From Amblyornis subalaris (Eukaryota > Chordata > Aves > Passeriformes > Ptilonorhynchidae), in the NCBI GenBank assembly GCA_018881555.1, contig JACAXG010000006.1:558001-622000 (forward strand): a stretch of DNA of 64,000 nt. Reading direction: 5' to 3'. The notes beneath the pieces were generated by a model. That model was not told the origin of the DNA. It saw only the letters and a program-made list of their open reading frames with translations, and searched no databases. Positions 12,701 to 25,200 of this stretch are shown here, one piece after another (the first letter of the stretch is position 1; each line of letters starts with the position of its first letter). The position numbers and the translations under genes are program-made.

Positions 12701-15581
12701 TCTATAAATGGTGATAATGTACTGTTGGGTCTCTCCAGGTGGTGATGTTTCCTGACTTAGTCAGAAATTGCTCCTGATTGTTGACAGCCTTGAGGTAACC
12801 CATTCCTTCCGCAGTGATAAGCAAGTTGAACTAGACATTCAACAGTCTCTGCTTTTTTGTCTCTGAAACTCACTGACAATGCACCATGCATCAGGCTGCA
12901 ACTATCTGTTCTATCTGCTAGAGTAAACACTATTGATTTGGTTTGATTTTTTTTTTCTCCATGTGTGGCAAATACAAAGAAGTCAGAATTTCTCTGCATA
13001 ACACCTAGAAATCCATATGAAACATTTTTTTGAGTGTATAAGTCTTGGAAAAAACTGCTGTGTAGCAGTGCAGGGCAGTAGTAATTAGTACCAACAGGAA
13101 CATTTTCAATTTATCCCACTGTGTCGCTGTTCAGTCATATCTGTTTTGGGTCTTGAATTGGATGAGACATATAAAAAGGCTTTACTTATTCTCTTTGAAA
13201 AATTGTCTTTTATTTCTAGAGCAGAAATCATCAGCTGTACTTTAAAATNTCAAAAAGCTGGATTTGTATCTATTTTTTCTCTTGAGTAGGAAGACACCTG
13301 ATTATGAGCCCGTTTTAGCAATACACAGTGCTAGAGCAGACAGTGAAACAAGTCTCAAATATATAGAGTTAAACATAACCTCAACTTTGGGTCTTTGTTA
13401 TCCATGGATGACAGCCCGGTTAATAAATGTTTTCTTACTGGGATGCTGGACTGGAAGTTAATGGTGAAACACATCTGCAGCATACTCTAGATGCTCGAGA
13501 CAAGCAGACACATCACAACCTTAACAGCAGTGGCATGCACAAAATGTATCTATATGGGGGTTGTGTTAGTCAAACGTGGGTTTTCCTGCTCGCTAGCCCA
13601 GGTACAAACACTGTGTAAGCAAAGAAATTTGGGCAGGGAGAAGACTGGCTCATGTTTTGGATATGTAACTTGAAATTGGTGCTTACTGGCAGGGGTTTAT
13701 AAAGAGAAAAGGGTAGAGGGAGAAGATGAAAGAGGAAGCATTTTGGCAGAGGGCTGGAGTTCAGGCATGCAGAACAGATACCCTAGTCCACATAATCATA
13801 AAAGTGTGTCTGCTTGCTAGACTAGCTACGTATCTCTCCCCTCGTTGGTTTCTGTCTTTAAATATAAATGGCATAGAAGTGCCTTTAGACTTTGTGACTC
13901 ACTAGACCAGAGCCAAAAAGAGTTCAAATATGAAAAATATGGTTTGTTACTTTTGCCACTAAGGGAACAGTCTTATTCTAAGAGAGCCAAAGCCTGAATT
14001 TTTTTCCATGGTAGTTTTTTCCTCCTCTTCAACATCTGCCCATGTTTTGTTACCTGGACTGAGCAAAAAATTAGGAAGAGGGTGGCAGAACTGAATACAA
14101 GTAATTTCTTCACTTGTTGTCAGCCCATCCAAAAAACCCTTTACAAAGAAATACAGGAAAATCCACAACTCTCCGTTCCCGCACCAGAAAAATTCCTAAA
14201 ATATATGACCTTGCGATGGTTAAAAGATAGCCAAGACCCAAAGCTGGGCAATGTTTTCATCCCAGTTCAGCCATGTCATGGGTCATGTGGTTCAGCATGT
14301 GAACAGGAAGGTGAGAATGGGTGAACTTTTGCCTCAGTTGTGCAGTCCATCAGAGAATAAATGGAGCAAATCACTCTGCAGCTGGATCAGGAGGTGAACG
14401 GCTGAATACCTCTCACACAGAGGCCTTTGTGTTCTGGACATGATCTAGCATTATGATGGGACACACTAGGCTGAGGCTTTGTAGCAATTACTAACCCATT
14501 ATCACGCTAGAACATGAGATCATTTATCTTCTAATTCAGAGTGTCACCTGTTCTTCATTTGCCAGTCAATAACCATTAATTACTTTCAGTGGAAATTTAA
14601 ACAAAGCTTTTCCCCTCTGTTAAAATCAGTAAGCCATTCAGTAATGACAAATAAACCTGGAGCTGTATCACCCCCTTTCCTCTTGTTCTCAGCCTGGAGT
14701 CTGGTACAATATGAATTCTTAAAGGAAATGCCTAGAAATTGATAGGTCAAGGACCTTTTTTAGTCTGATGTGAGGAGAAGCACATTCCTGGCACTTGCTG
14801 TAGGGAAAGCATAGAGCTACTGCCTGTACACAGATGTCTTATTGGTTGTCATGGGCTGTACCTGAGGAAATATAGTTTTGACTGTGGAACTTGTTCAAAG
14901 TTTTTTCTCTCTTCTGGCTTGCCTTGGTATTTTTTTACAGACTGCTCATGCAGACCCATTCAAAGCAACAGCACTTGGTTGCCTTCCTCAAAGCAAAACA
15001 GAGCTATCACTTACTTTGTAATTTTTAGCATGTTAATTTTTTTCATACCTGATTGGATTGAGGTAACTGTAAGTGCCAACAATTGTGAATGCCAGAAAAA
15101 ATAAAAGAACCAGCAGTGATATATTCTCAAGTAACCATTAATCTAAACATTCTTTCCTGGTAGGATTTGAGGCAAAAATTGCTTTTAGCAACTCTATCTG
15201 CATTGTTTGATCATTTCTAAGTTGATCCTGTTGAAATTTACTGCAGTTTCAGTCACATTTCTAAGACAGTGATTGCTTGCTTTTTGAAATGGTAGACAAG
15301 AGCTGATACATCCAAATGCATAAAACCTGGTTGGGGCCACTGTCAAAAGGCTGGTTTTTTGTTAGTATTTTGCAGCTGTCTCCTTCAATGTAGGGTATGT
15401 TTTAGAGTAAAGAGAAACTTTCAACTCTATTTTATATTAATACGAAAAGTAGTGCGCAAATATTTTAAATACTCACTGGATTGTTGAATGTCTTGGCATA
15501 AATGCCCGCACCAAAACTGTGTCCAATGAATTACAATACTGAGGTGTTTAAAAGTGGAGGGGTGGCAAAAAATTGCTGGAA

Positions 15582-15628
15582 GCCTGATCCTGCTTCTGCT
15601 TACACATATTCATACTACTTTACCAAAG
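15582..15628 (-). repeat. Probable relic of old amniote interspersed repeat
   Basis: The segment gcctgatcctgcttctgctt, acacat, catactactttacc resembles the conserved phrase 'tgatcctgcaaacacttacac…agtagt' found in old repeats of birds, turtles and crocodilians. Orientation is assigned only relative to that phrase. Spacing and several words agree with the similar segment at 33698-33762. Confidence 0.4.
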
Positions 15629-16984
15629 GTCATAGTAAATAGCAGGTGCTTATGCTAATATTGCATATTCGGTCAACCTATGTAGCATTTTTGGATAAGG
15701 GGTGATTTTTACCAATAAAAGAGGTTTTGTTGTCACATCTCTCTCCAATGTAACTGACACTACAGTGTCAAGGCAAGAAAAGGAGTTGATTATGTACAGC
15801 GAACATCCACTAAAGTCAGGAGGAGAACCACTGTAAATTCTTCCTCTGGTTGACTGATTGTCTAATGTTGGAAATCCTTATTTGCTCAAATACTGCCCTT
15901 TCTTACGAGGAAGCGTGTTGTTTTCAGCTGGACTGCTTAAGGAAAGTTGAAAGCTGTGAAAAGCTGAAAGCTGTGAAATCAGGGATTAGGCTAGGAGAAC
16001 CAGAACTATCAGCCACTTATTTTAGATATTCCTGTTACCTTTCTGTGCAGCTGCTACTGCTGTGAATCTTGGAAGCTTGTCCAGTCATGAAGAAACAGGA
16101 GTTGGTGATTTACGGTGACCTCTCAAATCAGCAGGGAAACCCCAGTGTTCCAAAAAAGCTCATATGAGAGATACAAGTTAAGACATCTCCTCCCCACAAG
16201 ATGAGTTTCATCAGCCAGTTGGGTATTNCTGCGTCATTGGCTAGGACGTTCAATCCTGGAAAGGAAAAATAAAGTTGCTGCCATTGTCCTGCCCAGCAGG
16301 TCATCTCCCTAAAGCACAATTAATGTCAAGGACTTACACAGCAGTTACCCAAAACCCAGTCTTCCATGCATGTTCAAGAAGCAAAAAGGTTCAAAAGGAA
16401 CACGTTAATAAAATCTTGTCAAAACTCTGGAAGATGCATAAAATAATAACAGTAAAGAAAAATGGCTTGCAAATAGAACCATTTAAGTGGAATGTATTGC
16501 CTTGCTATGCAGGACACTGATTTATGGAGAATAGAGGGGAAAAATTGAATATTTCAGGTGGTATTTACCAAGAGAAATTGAGCTATCCCAAAGCTTTTAT
16601 TAATCTGATTTGCAGAGTATCCACTACCATCAAGGGACCTACTAAAGTTGTTTTCTTTAAAGCTGATGTGAAGAGGTCAATGCAAATAGCATTGTGGATT
16701 ACAATGTGAGAGGATGACAGTCCTTTTTACCATATGGAGAGAGAGTTGTATTATTTTATTTCCCTTTTCTGATTATTTGTTAAATGAGGATCATGCCATA
16801 CAGGTATTCCCTTTTCCTCTCCAAAGGAAATGAAGCGTTTGCATCATTTTGACTGATCTAAAGTAATAATTATTCTGTCCGCCTACAACTCTTATGCAGT
16901 CAAATAGTCCAGTCACCAGAGCAGTGCCTTGCACATCAGAAAACTGAAAGGTACCTGCCATGATAACTCAGACAAGTCACACAT

Positions 16985-17235
16985 GTCTTGGAGTACCTCT
17001 TTTCCACCCGCTTTCTGGCTTTCATGCTGACTTAGCTGGCCAGCCCTCTGGGATGGCGCCCACCCATCATTGCTTGTTTGTGGGAGGCGACTCCGTGAAA
17101 GACATTGCTGTGGGAATTAAACCTGCTCCCCTGAAATGCAAATATGCTGGCAATCCCATGCAGTTTTGCTTCGAAACATATTGCAAACCTCCTGCTGCGC
17201 AAACAGTTCTCTGAAAGTGATCGTAATGGTTGTCT
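16985..17235. promoter_or_regulatory. Candidate conserved non-coding element with POU octamer
   Basis: About 700 bp before the GMDS exon lies a block of balanced, non-repetitive composition. It carries an exact octamer ATGCAAAT (17136-17143), clustered CpGs and short palindromes (TTCGAA, TGCGCA). Such texture is typical of vertebrate conserved enhancers, but conservation cannot be judged from one sequence. Its open frames (16960-17214 on +, 17032-17238 on -) resemble no protein I know. Confidence 0.3.
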
Positions 17236-17877
17236 CACTTTTCCACCAGTGTTTTCTGTGTTCCTTTGTCAAACGAAAAAGTTTCTTCTACAGCGCTTTA
17301 ATATGTAACATTCAGCACATACTCAGCAGGAAAAACAGATTAATTTGGTTGAATACACGTTGACCATTTTTAGTTATCTTTCAAAGTACTTACTCTTAAT
17401 TAAAATCTCAGCTTAGGCAAAACAAATATGACAGAACAAAGAGCCAAAAGGATCCATATTTTCATGCTTCAGTGTGTTTGGCATTGTTCTGTAANAGACA
17501 GACAACAGCACTCTGGACTGAAACATTACAAAATTTTGTTATTTTCCCCATATCAATGTCAATTCATGCAGTGCTTTAAAGAAGTGAATCCATGCTCTTG
17601 AGCACTAAACCAAGTCTCACTGTTCAAAAGTAAACATATTAAAGTCTCCCCTGNAGAAACTCCTGCTGTGAAACAAATTGAAAATCAAATACAGCATTGT
17701 TTTCTGTAATAAGAAATAATTGAACTCTTTTCAGAGTTGCACTGAACTGGTTAATAGCCACCGTGTAAGGAAAGTGCTAATTTCCCCAGCTCCGGGTATG
17801 TGTGTGTACGTGTAGTTATTTCCAAATCAAAAATGCAGTCATACAATATCGTGTACCAAAGAGGCCACTTCACATAT

Positions 17878-17904
17878 GCACTGACTCTGTTTATCTTTCT
17901 GCAG
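17878..17904 (+). other. 3' splice site of first GMDS exon
   Basis: The acceptor reads ctctgtttatctttctgcag, a good polypyrimidine tract ending in CAG. A branch-point-like CACTGAC lies at about 17878-17884, at a normal distance from the AG. This AG sets the exon start because the next codon (GCC, Ala) continues the GMDS frame; upstream codons in that frame do not resemble the protein. Confidence 0.9.
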
Positions 17905-18023
17905 GCCATGTGGTTGATGTTGCAAACGGATGAGCCTGAGGACTTTGTCATAGCCACTGGGGAGGTCCACAGTGTCCGTGAATTTGTGGAGAAGTCATTT
18001 AAGCACATTGGGAAAACCATTGT
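17905..18023 (+). CDS. GMDS: GMDS internal coding exon (GDP-mannose 4,6-dehydratase), 119 bp
   Basis: This exon encodes part of GDP-mannose 4,6-dehydratase, a cytosolic NADP-dependent enzyme of the extended SDR family. It converts GDP-mannose to GDP-4-keto-6-deoxymannose, the first committed step of de novo GDP-fucose synthesis. The frame opens at GCC and reads 39 full codons plus two bases (GT) of a Val codon. It starts [13 protein letters not shown] and contains [16 protein letters not shown] and KHIGKTIV, which match vertebrate GMDS as I remember it, at roughly residues 257-296 of about 372. The exon is flanked by tttctgcag and gtaagta. It belongs to the C-terminal substrate-binding part; the Rossmann NADP site and catalytic residues are encoded upstream of the window. 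The upstream intron is at least 17.9 kb. Compared with the human protein recalled from memory there are only a couple of substitutions (Thr in LQTDE, Lys in SFKHIG), so the exon looks intact and under constraint. Confidence 0.97.
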
Positions 18024-18030
18024 GTAAGTA
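18024..18030 (+). other. 5' splice site after first GMDS exon
   Basis: The donor GTAAGTA is close to the U1 consensus. Cutting here leaves GT of a Val codon on the exon (phase 2), which the first G of the next exon completes. Reading through without splicing meets TAA at 18025-18027, so splicing here is required for the known protein. Confidence 0.93.
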
Positions 18031-20882
18031 TCAAGATGAAAGAGCAGCCACAGGTTGAACGTTTGTAGCCTGTCACATTTGCTGTGACAAAACAGAGTGT
18101 TGTTTGTCTACATTCTTCATTTTTTTCCCCCTCACTTTCTAACTGTAACATGTGAGACCTTCCAGGCATGAATGACTGCCACAGCAGATATGTCTAGTGT
18201 TGCCCTGTAGATCATAAACTAAAAATGTAGGTGGGTTAATCTCAATATTTTAATCAAAGTCTTCTTTCTCTCTTCTCCCATTCACTCCCTGTCTTGGGGT
18301 AGAGAAGCTCCTCCAAAGACGTTACTACCAGGGTGCTGATCATAATCTTCCTGCAAAAGCGGCTTTTCTGCCCAATTCTCTGTTTTGTGCCCCCAGATCC
18401 ACAGTCCTGCCCCATCCTCTGCAGTCTGAAGAGGTGGCACCTGCCAACCCTGTTCTTTCCAGGCAACAGCCCATCAGCCCCACTACAAGGCTTGCGTAGC
18501 AAACCACTCTACATTCCTATTAGTTCTTCTCTTACTAAGCCATAGAAATGTTGAGCAGTGGGTGCAGAATGTTTACAATGCATATTCCACATAGTTTGAT
18601 TGAAAATACAAAATTCCTTCTCAAGGCCATATAATAAAACCAGGATGGCTTGGTGAGCGCTTTCTGTAATTTATATTTTTATTGTTTATTATTTTTTCAA
18701 TTTCCCTCCTTCTGTATCTTCTCTGGGCCCCATGCATCAACATACCAATCTCAGCTGGAAAAGGGAGAGGAAAGCCACAGGCTCTTCCATGACGCTAGNG
18801 CCAGGGCTGTTCCTCAGGCCATCAAAGTCACTTGTGCAGCTGGTGAACTTTTGACAGGGCCAATAAGTTTTACTTGGGAACAAAAACTTGACAAATTCAA
18901 TAAATATGCAGAAGTGCACAGATATATACAATATTATTTGAACAGCCAGTGGGTGGCTGGGGAGGTAATAACATTTTCTCCTCAATGAGTTTTTAGTCTG
19001 GTTTCAATTTTTGGCATCAACTTCCAGGAAAAAAATTCTGATGAGAGAGAGAAAGACTGTATAAATAGTATTTCTAACCCAAAAGCTCAGTTTGGGGAAT
19101 AGGTTTCTCTCCATATTTTTAGCATTTCTTGANAGCAAGATGACCCTGTGATCACACATTGTCCCATTTACCTTGAGAGTACTGATGTTTGAGACGGTGA
19201 AGAAGAGCTCTAGTAATTGCTTTGTCTCTCTTAATTTTTCTTCTCTCTTTATACCTTTGTTTCTTGTGTCTATAAGCTAATTCTCCCTAGTAAGAATGGA
19301 TATGAAAATGCTGCAAATTCAATTGCTCCATGTAAGTAAAAATTCTAGTGATTTTGATTGAGAACTACTTTGTCCCTATCTAATATTGTTTGCCAAAGCA
19401 ACAATGGGTGCTTTGATGATGCAATGTTGGTGAACAACTTTGTCATTTTTTAAATTTTTATTGCCTACAATTAGAGACTGATATGCAAAGGTCAGTACCT
19501 AGCTGAATGTCTTTATTTGCAGATGTTCCCCACATCACAGTTTCTTTTGATGTCACTAAATTTATCCATTAGTTTAAAATTGAACTCCCTGCTTTGGTGT
19601 TGGTCTAAGAAATCTCAGCATTTCCCAAGAGTGACAAATCAGCATATGTTTTTCAGAAAGCAAATTAAGCCCTCAAGAAAACCTAAAGAAAATAAGAAGT
19701 CTAGAAATAAAAGTGAAAGTACTTTTATTAATAGCTTCTGCCATAGAGGGGATATTAAAGGCTTACTCTAGATTTAGTTGTTTCTAACACTCAAAATTTT
19801 GTGTCATGCTCATTTAATTTTTTCTCACATATGGTTCCATATGGTGTTCTGTGTATCAGTTATGTTGATGTTTAATGCAGTCAGTATTTGGATTGAATCA
19901 ATCAGTCACAAGTTACTCTCTCAGAAAAACTTTACAGTATGACTCCAAATGGTAAGGCAGGGCAGATATTTTGTGTGTACAAAAGCATACTTGCTTCTTT
20001 TTAATTACTAATCCATAAAAGTAATTTACAAAAATTGTATAAGAACTCACATGATACGTAATGACATGGATTTTTAGGAACATAAATTGCTTTAGAAATG
20101 GAGGCTTGGGCTTCTAGTCTCCCTGGCTCTTCTGAGATTTTTCTTTCCTGTGAATATGTTTTTAATTCCTTAAGCCATTTACAGGTGATATATAAATAAC
20201 TATACATATGGGGGCTGAGGTGACATTTTAAGTGCTAATGATAATTTTGTTGCTGATCATTTTGGCAATGGTGTAATTCTGAACATTTTGGATATAGTCC
20301 TGTTCAGATAAACCAGCCACTTTTCCCCCCTGCTCCCAGGGTGGCAATATCACAACAGACCCACTACTCATCCCGTAGCCATTGCTCATCTTTCAGATTG
20401 CACTAGATGTAAAGTATTTCTCAGAATTTGGAAAGTTTTGTTAAGAACCTCTGTAATTTCTCCAGGTGTCAGCCTGACCCATGCTTTTGCAGCACACACA
20501 CACTCTCCTTACCCTCGCTGGCTCCTTGGCCAGCCGTCTGCTAGCCTCTCGCTTTCCTTGAAACCCCCAACGACTTTCTACTCCCACCTCCTCCAGTTTG
20601 CATATATCTTCTTCAGGAAGTAGCCTGGCAGCAAAATCCTCCCTTTTAGCATTGTGAGACCCCACTGGAGAGTCCCATTGATCTGTTACTTTACAATTTA
20701 TGAGGCATCTAAGAACCAGTGCACCAGAGTGCAAATGCTAAACAAGTTCCCTCGAGGATGGCTGCGTTCTTCCTATCACCCTTCCTCAAAGTTTGGTTGA
20801 GTTGTTTGAGGTTTCTGGAGGGGTTTTTGCAGGTATTACGAGATTTTGCGACCTCAAAAACTTTTCTGGGAAATTTCCAGCA

Positions 20883-20912
20883 GCCTTTTCCACTGGTATG
20901 AGTGGAAAAGGC
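20883..20912. repeat. Perfect inverted repeat, 12-bp arms, 6-nt loop
   Basis: gccttttccact (20883-20894) and agtggaaaaggc (20901-20912) are exact reverse complements separated by ggtatg. The stem stops at mismatches on both outer sides, so it is too short for a typical microRNA precursor. It could form a DNA cruciform or an RNA hairpin in the intron. Confidence 0.9.
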
Positions 20913-21842
20913 ACGGCTTCCCAGTACTGCTGTACAATCCACCATTTAAATTGATNAAATGATGGAGTAAAGGTCCAGGATAGCTGTTATGGCAAACAGG
21001 AGTTGGCAGAGCTCGTACTACATCTGAGAACACTGGGCACATGTGCAGGGGCTCTTAACCATCCCTACTTTGTGCTTTGTCAGGGAAAGTTGCAAATGTA
21101 AAATCTTAGCTGTCACATCATGATATTGCAGCAGAGGATAGGAAGAAAAGCGATCCTGGCTCCTTCATCAACCAACTAAAAATATTAATTTTATTTTTTT
21201 AGGTTTTTTGTCTTCCTAATGATCCACATTAACTTGTACAGCTGAAAATCCAGGACAGCCTAAAAAGTCTTTCCAAGAACATAACATAATAGTCTGTCCT
21301 AGCCAGTCATTAGCACATGTCAGGTCTATGTCTTCTAGCCAAAATAAGAGAAACTTTACTACATTTTTTTAACTAATGAAAAGTGCAGCTGCAATAGGAC
21401 TGATTCTCTCTCTGAAATTGACTGTAAAGTGTTCACAGAGGTTTATCTACCTTGTGTGGCTTTTTTTCCTCTAACATTTCTTTTTCAAGGGAGAAATTTC
21501 AAATTATATTTATATAGTCTTCTGAATCATTCAAATTCAGTCCTTTGTACTAACAGGAAAGCCTCAGAGCTACAAATATTTTTCCCCTGTAAGGATTACA
21601 TTTTTTTTTCTTTTACTTTCCCTTCTACTTATTACTAATTAAGTAGTACTTGGGGGAAACACTTCCCGCCTATAATTTGAACTACAGCAGGGTAAACGAA
21701 ACAGGCAAACGCTTGTCTTGACTAATTTTCTGCCATTAATCTTATTAAATTAGAACAGGATTGCAAAGATAGCCTGAAACCACTACAGGACTCAGAGTTC
21801 TTTGCAGACTGCTACAAAGACTGCTGTCTGCAAATGTGGAAA

Positions 21843-21844
<2 letters not shown>

Positions 21845-21874
<30 letters not shown>

Positions 21875-21890
21875 GAAAAAAGAGAAAAAA
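21845..21890. repeat. Poly(A)/purine simple repeat
   Basis: Twenty-three consecutive A residues (21845-21867) are followed by an AG-rich tail. There is no recognisable retroposed sequence or AATAAA just upstream, so it is best called a simple repeat. Confidence 0.9.
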
Positions 21891-22204
21891 CTGTTCAAGC
21901 TGCAGAAAGATTTATTGTGTTTTTTATTAATATAAAAATGCATGCACATTTGTTACAGAAATATTCATTGCTTCCAGGATCAGAATTAATTCAGAAAAAT
22001 TAAATATTTTACTCTAGTCATTTGGTTCTACATACAAATTTTATCTTAACTAACACNCTAGTTGGTCTTATAAAAGATCAGCGTAAAAGGGGGAAGTTTG
22101 CAAATAAGCAATAAGGTCTTCTGAGGTGAACTACTAGCAGAAGTGGAGCAGTGGCCTCTTCAATGACAGTGAGGGTTGAACTGAGATTGAACTGAGGGAG
22201 GAGG

Positions 22205-22262
22205 GTTTTTCTGGTTTGTTTGTTGGGGGGTTTTTGTTTGTTTATTTTTTTCTTTTTATCTT
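22205..22262. repeat. T/G-rich low-complexity stretch
   Basis: The stretch includes tggtttgtttgttggggggt, then ttttgtttgtttattttttt. It has the look of expanded TTTG units. Just upstream is a short duplication of attgaactgag (22176-22197). Confidence 0.75.
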
Positions 22263-25200
22263 AAAATGCAAGGTTGGGTTACAGAAACACATGAGATTTG
22301 AAGGATTTTTGTAAGAATGGAAAGCATGTGGGGACACGGAGGAGGAGCCATCAGAAGTCATCAGCAAAACAGCTGCTATTTCCAGATCTGGCTTTTGCCC
22401 ACCAAAAATTGCTGGCTGGCCAGTGCTGTGTGTTGTATCTAACAGCTCAAGAAAATCAGAAGCTTTCAGATGAAGAGGAAGGGAACAGAATCTCATGCAG
22501 CAACTGGAGGCATTTTGAAGAGTGGTATTTGAAAGGAACCTAACCATGTCAGTGAAGAATGCTGGCCTGGGTGAACCCACACGAGCAAGGGGCCTCGCTT
22601 AGGACGGCACCAGTTTTATCACTATTNTTAAAACAGAGTATATATTTCAGGGGGCATTTAACCCACCTCAACTGGAGAATTACTTCTTCCAGCTGGCCAG
22701 GCTTNCATTACTTTCTTATTGATACAAGGTTTTATCTGCAGGCAGACCCAATAACTGTTTCAGAAGTGAAATTAAATCTGGAAGACTATAACAATCTAAT
22801 TATCTGATTTCATACATCGTAAGAGGTATGAGAGTTTCTCCTATAGAAAGACTGGGTAAGAATGATATATGGCGTTTCATGAGAAATTCCATATTTCCCA
22901 CCCCCGAAATTAAATTAAAATATTTGTCACAAATGCAATTTGGAAAAATCCCTGATTTCAGGTCAGCTGGACTTCTTTGTTTTTCTCCTAACCTCCACTT
23001 GAAGAAAGAATAACTTAAATTTTTAAAGCCATTCTGAAAGAAAAAAATTCCACTCTGAAAATGTAAAAGCATCTCTTTTAGATATTATTAATATAATTTT
23101 GTATTAGGTTGACACTAATGGAACTTACATGAAACTAAAACTTTTCTTTCCATAATGCTTTGATTTTCACAGAAGCATTAATATTCTTTGAGAAAACATT
23201 TTCTTCCCAACACCAACTTTCACAAATTTAAGTAAAGAGATAGAGCTTCNAAAGCTTTGCAATGAACTGGAAAGAAGAAAAAAAAAAGGAATCAAAAAAT
23301 AGGGAGCCTAGCATATACGTTTTTTTAACATCTTGTAGTATTGAGAGTCACAAATTTTTGAAATCTGAGTTTGACTATGCTTGGACTATGACAACTATAT
23401 CATTGTTTTAACTGTGTTTGTCTAGTGAATTAAAAAACATTGAAGACCTGATTCACCAAAACTTTTAAGAAAAAATATTCAGTACATTCCTTTATGGTAG
23501 CAAACGTCTGATTTAAGCACAAGGTCATGGTTAAGCTATCCCTATATCTATAATTGCTTTGCTGCACCAGGGCTGCTGGCAAGGTTGGTGGTTGAGTTGG
23601 TGGCAAAGGAACATATGAAGAGTCATACTTAAAGTTTCCCTACAGAAGATTACTTGCAAAATATATTAATGGTCTGTTATATGGTGTCAGTTTTAGTGTT
23701 TATAAAGTGCCAGGACAGAATGAAGTGCTTTGGCTCAGTTTTGCGTGTAGCAGAAATCAGGCCACCGATCTGAGAAGTCTACACAAACAGTATATTGTAT
23801 TACCTGTGGAGGAAGAGCAAAATCTTCATACTATTTTATTGTTTATTTAATTTATTGTTCATTTTCAAATGTGAAAATATTTTCTATTGTCATATATTTC
23901 ACTTTAAAGGTGTACATGATAGTTTTATTTTTCATAAAGAGGCTGAGCAGCTGTCTCCACTAGTGGTTTTGAATATTTTTTTTAATGCTATTATTTCTGT
24001 TTCTATGTAAAGATCAAGCAAGGAGATGAAATGCACACACTTGTTCAGTTTATCTGTGCTTCTGTGAAAAATTTCATTTTTAGTTGGTTTCTTCACCACC
24101 TCAAAAATATATGTACTTTGCCTTGTTTGCTCCTCAATTACAGCCATTCAAACCATTTGGTCCATTGCAGTGCTACTCCCACTCTTCAATTATTCTGGCA
24201 CCCCTGTTTCCTTCCCTGCCCACCTCACACCCCACCAGGTGGGTACCCCAGCTTTTCATCCTCATAAAATCCTCTGTACCTGTAGAAGTTTTCATAGCTT
24301 GAAGCTTGCTCTCTCACTGAATAGTTATAGGAAATGAAAAATAATTGAAATCTCCAAACTTGAAAAGCAAAAGGAGTATTCATCACCACTGATAATAGGT
24401 TTTAAAACAGTAGTGATCTCCAGATACGGAAGTAGCCTTAAATTAAATGCAGTCCATCCTGCTGTAAATCCAGCGTTTAAAAGGTCTTGAGGTGAAGAAC
24501 TTTTCAAGCAAGTAAACTTACACATGCATTTGACACTTATTTTTATGGAAATTTCTGAGGTCGTTGCTAGCAGTGGTATACACCACAGCTGACAATTGAC
24601 TATTGTTCTAAGCAATCTCAAAGCACCCCTCTCCAACAGTGAGGCACTCGACGTGGAAGTGCAGATGCAAAGGACATCAAACCTGCTTTGTCAGGAGCAG
24701 TTCCATGGTCTCGCCCATCCTTCTCCAGGTGCAGAACATTCTGGCATACTACTGATGCCATCAGCTGTGACAGAAACCCATCCTTTGCTTCAGTGAGAGG
24801 GTGAAGCTACAGAGCGTGGAGCAGGCAGTGCCCTTGCTGTAGAGGCTCGTGGTCTGCAGGCTCTAGGACCAGCATTTTGTGGAAAGTCTACACTAGGCCA
24901 GCAGGTGCCTGCGTGGAAGCTCTGGGCTTTGACACCAGCTGGGGGCTGGGGGGATCCACTCCCCATCCTCTATAAATTTAGCCCAGTCCTGATTAGCCGA
25001 CCTTCCTTTAGCCAGGGATNCTTTGTGTTTCCCCCAAGTTACACAAGACTGTTTTCTTGCCTATGTGGGCATCTACCCTGAGGAGCAGAAAGCTGGGTAG
25101 TATTTGTGGCTGGAGCTATCTGAAACCACAGCAACACAAGGGTTCCCTGTGCCCCTTCTGCCACGCTTGTGCTTCAGGATAATTTGGCATGACATTTTCC

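Noticed and set aside
21780..21890. Processed pseudogene or SINE ending in poly(A)
   Set aside because: No coding or SINE-like sequence, poly(A) signal or target-site duplication was found next to the A-run.
24232..24243. CTCF-like core CCACCAGGTGG
   Set aside because: Only the core matches; flanking positions do not fit the longer CTCF consensus, so it was not called as a site.
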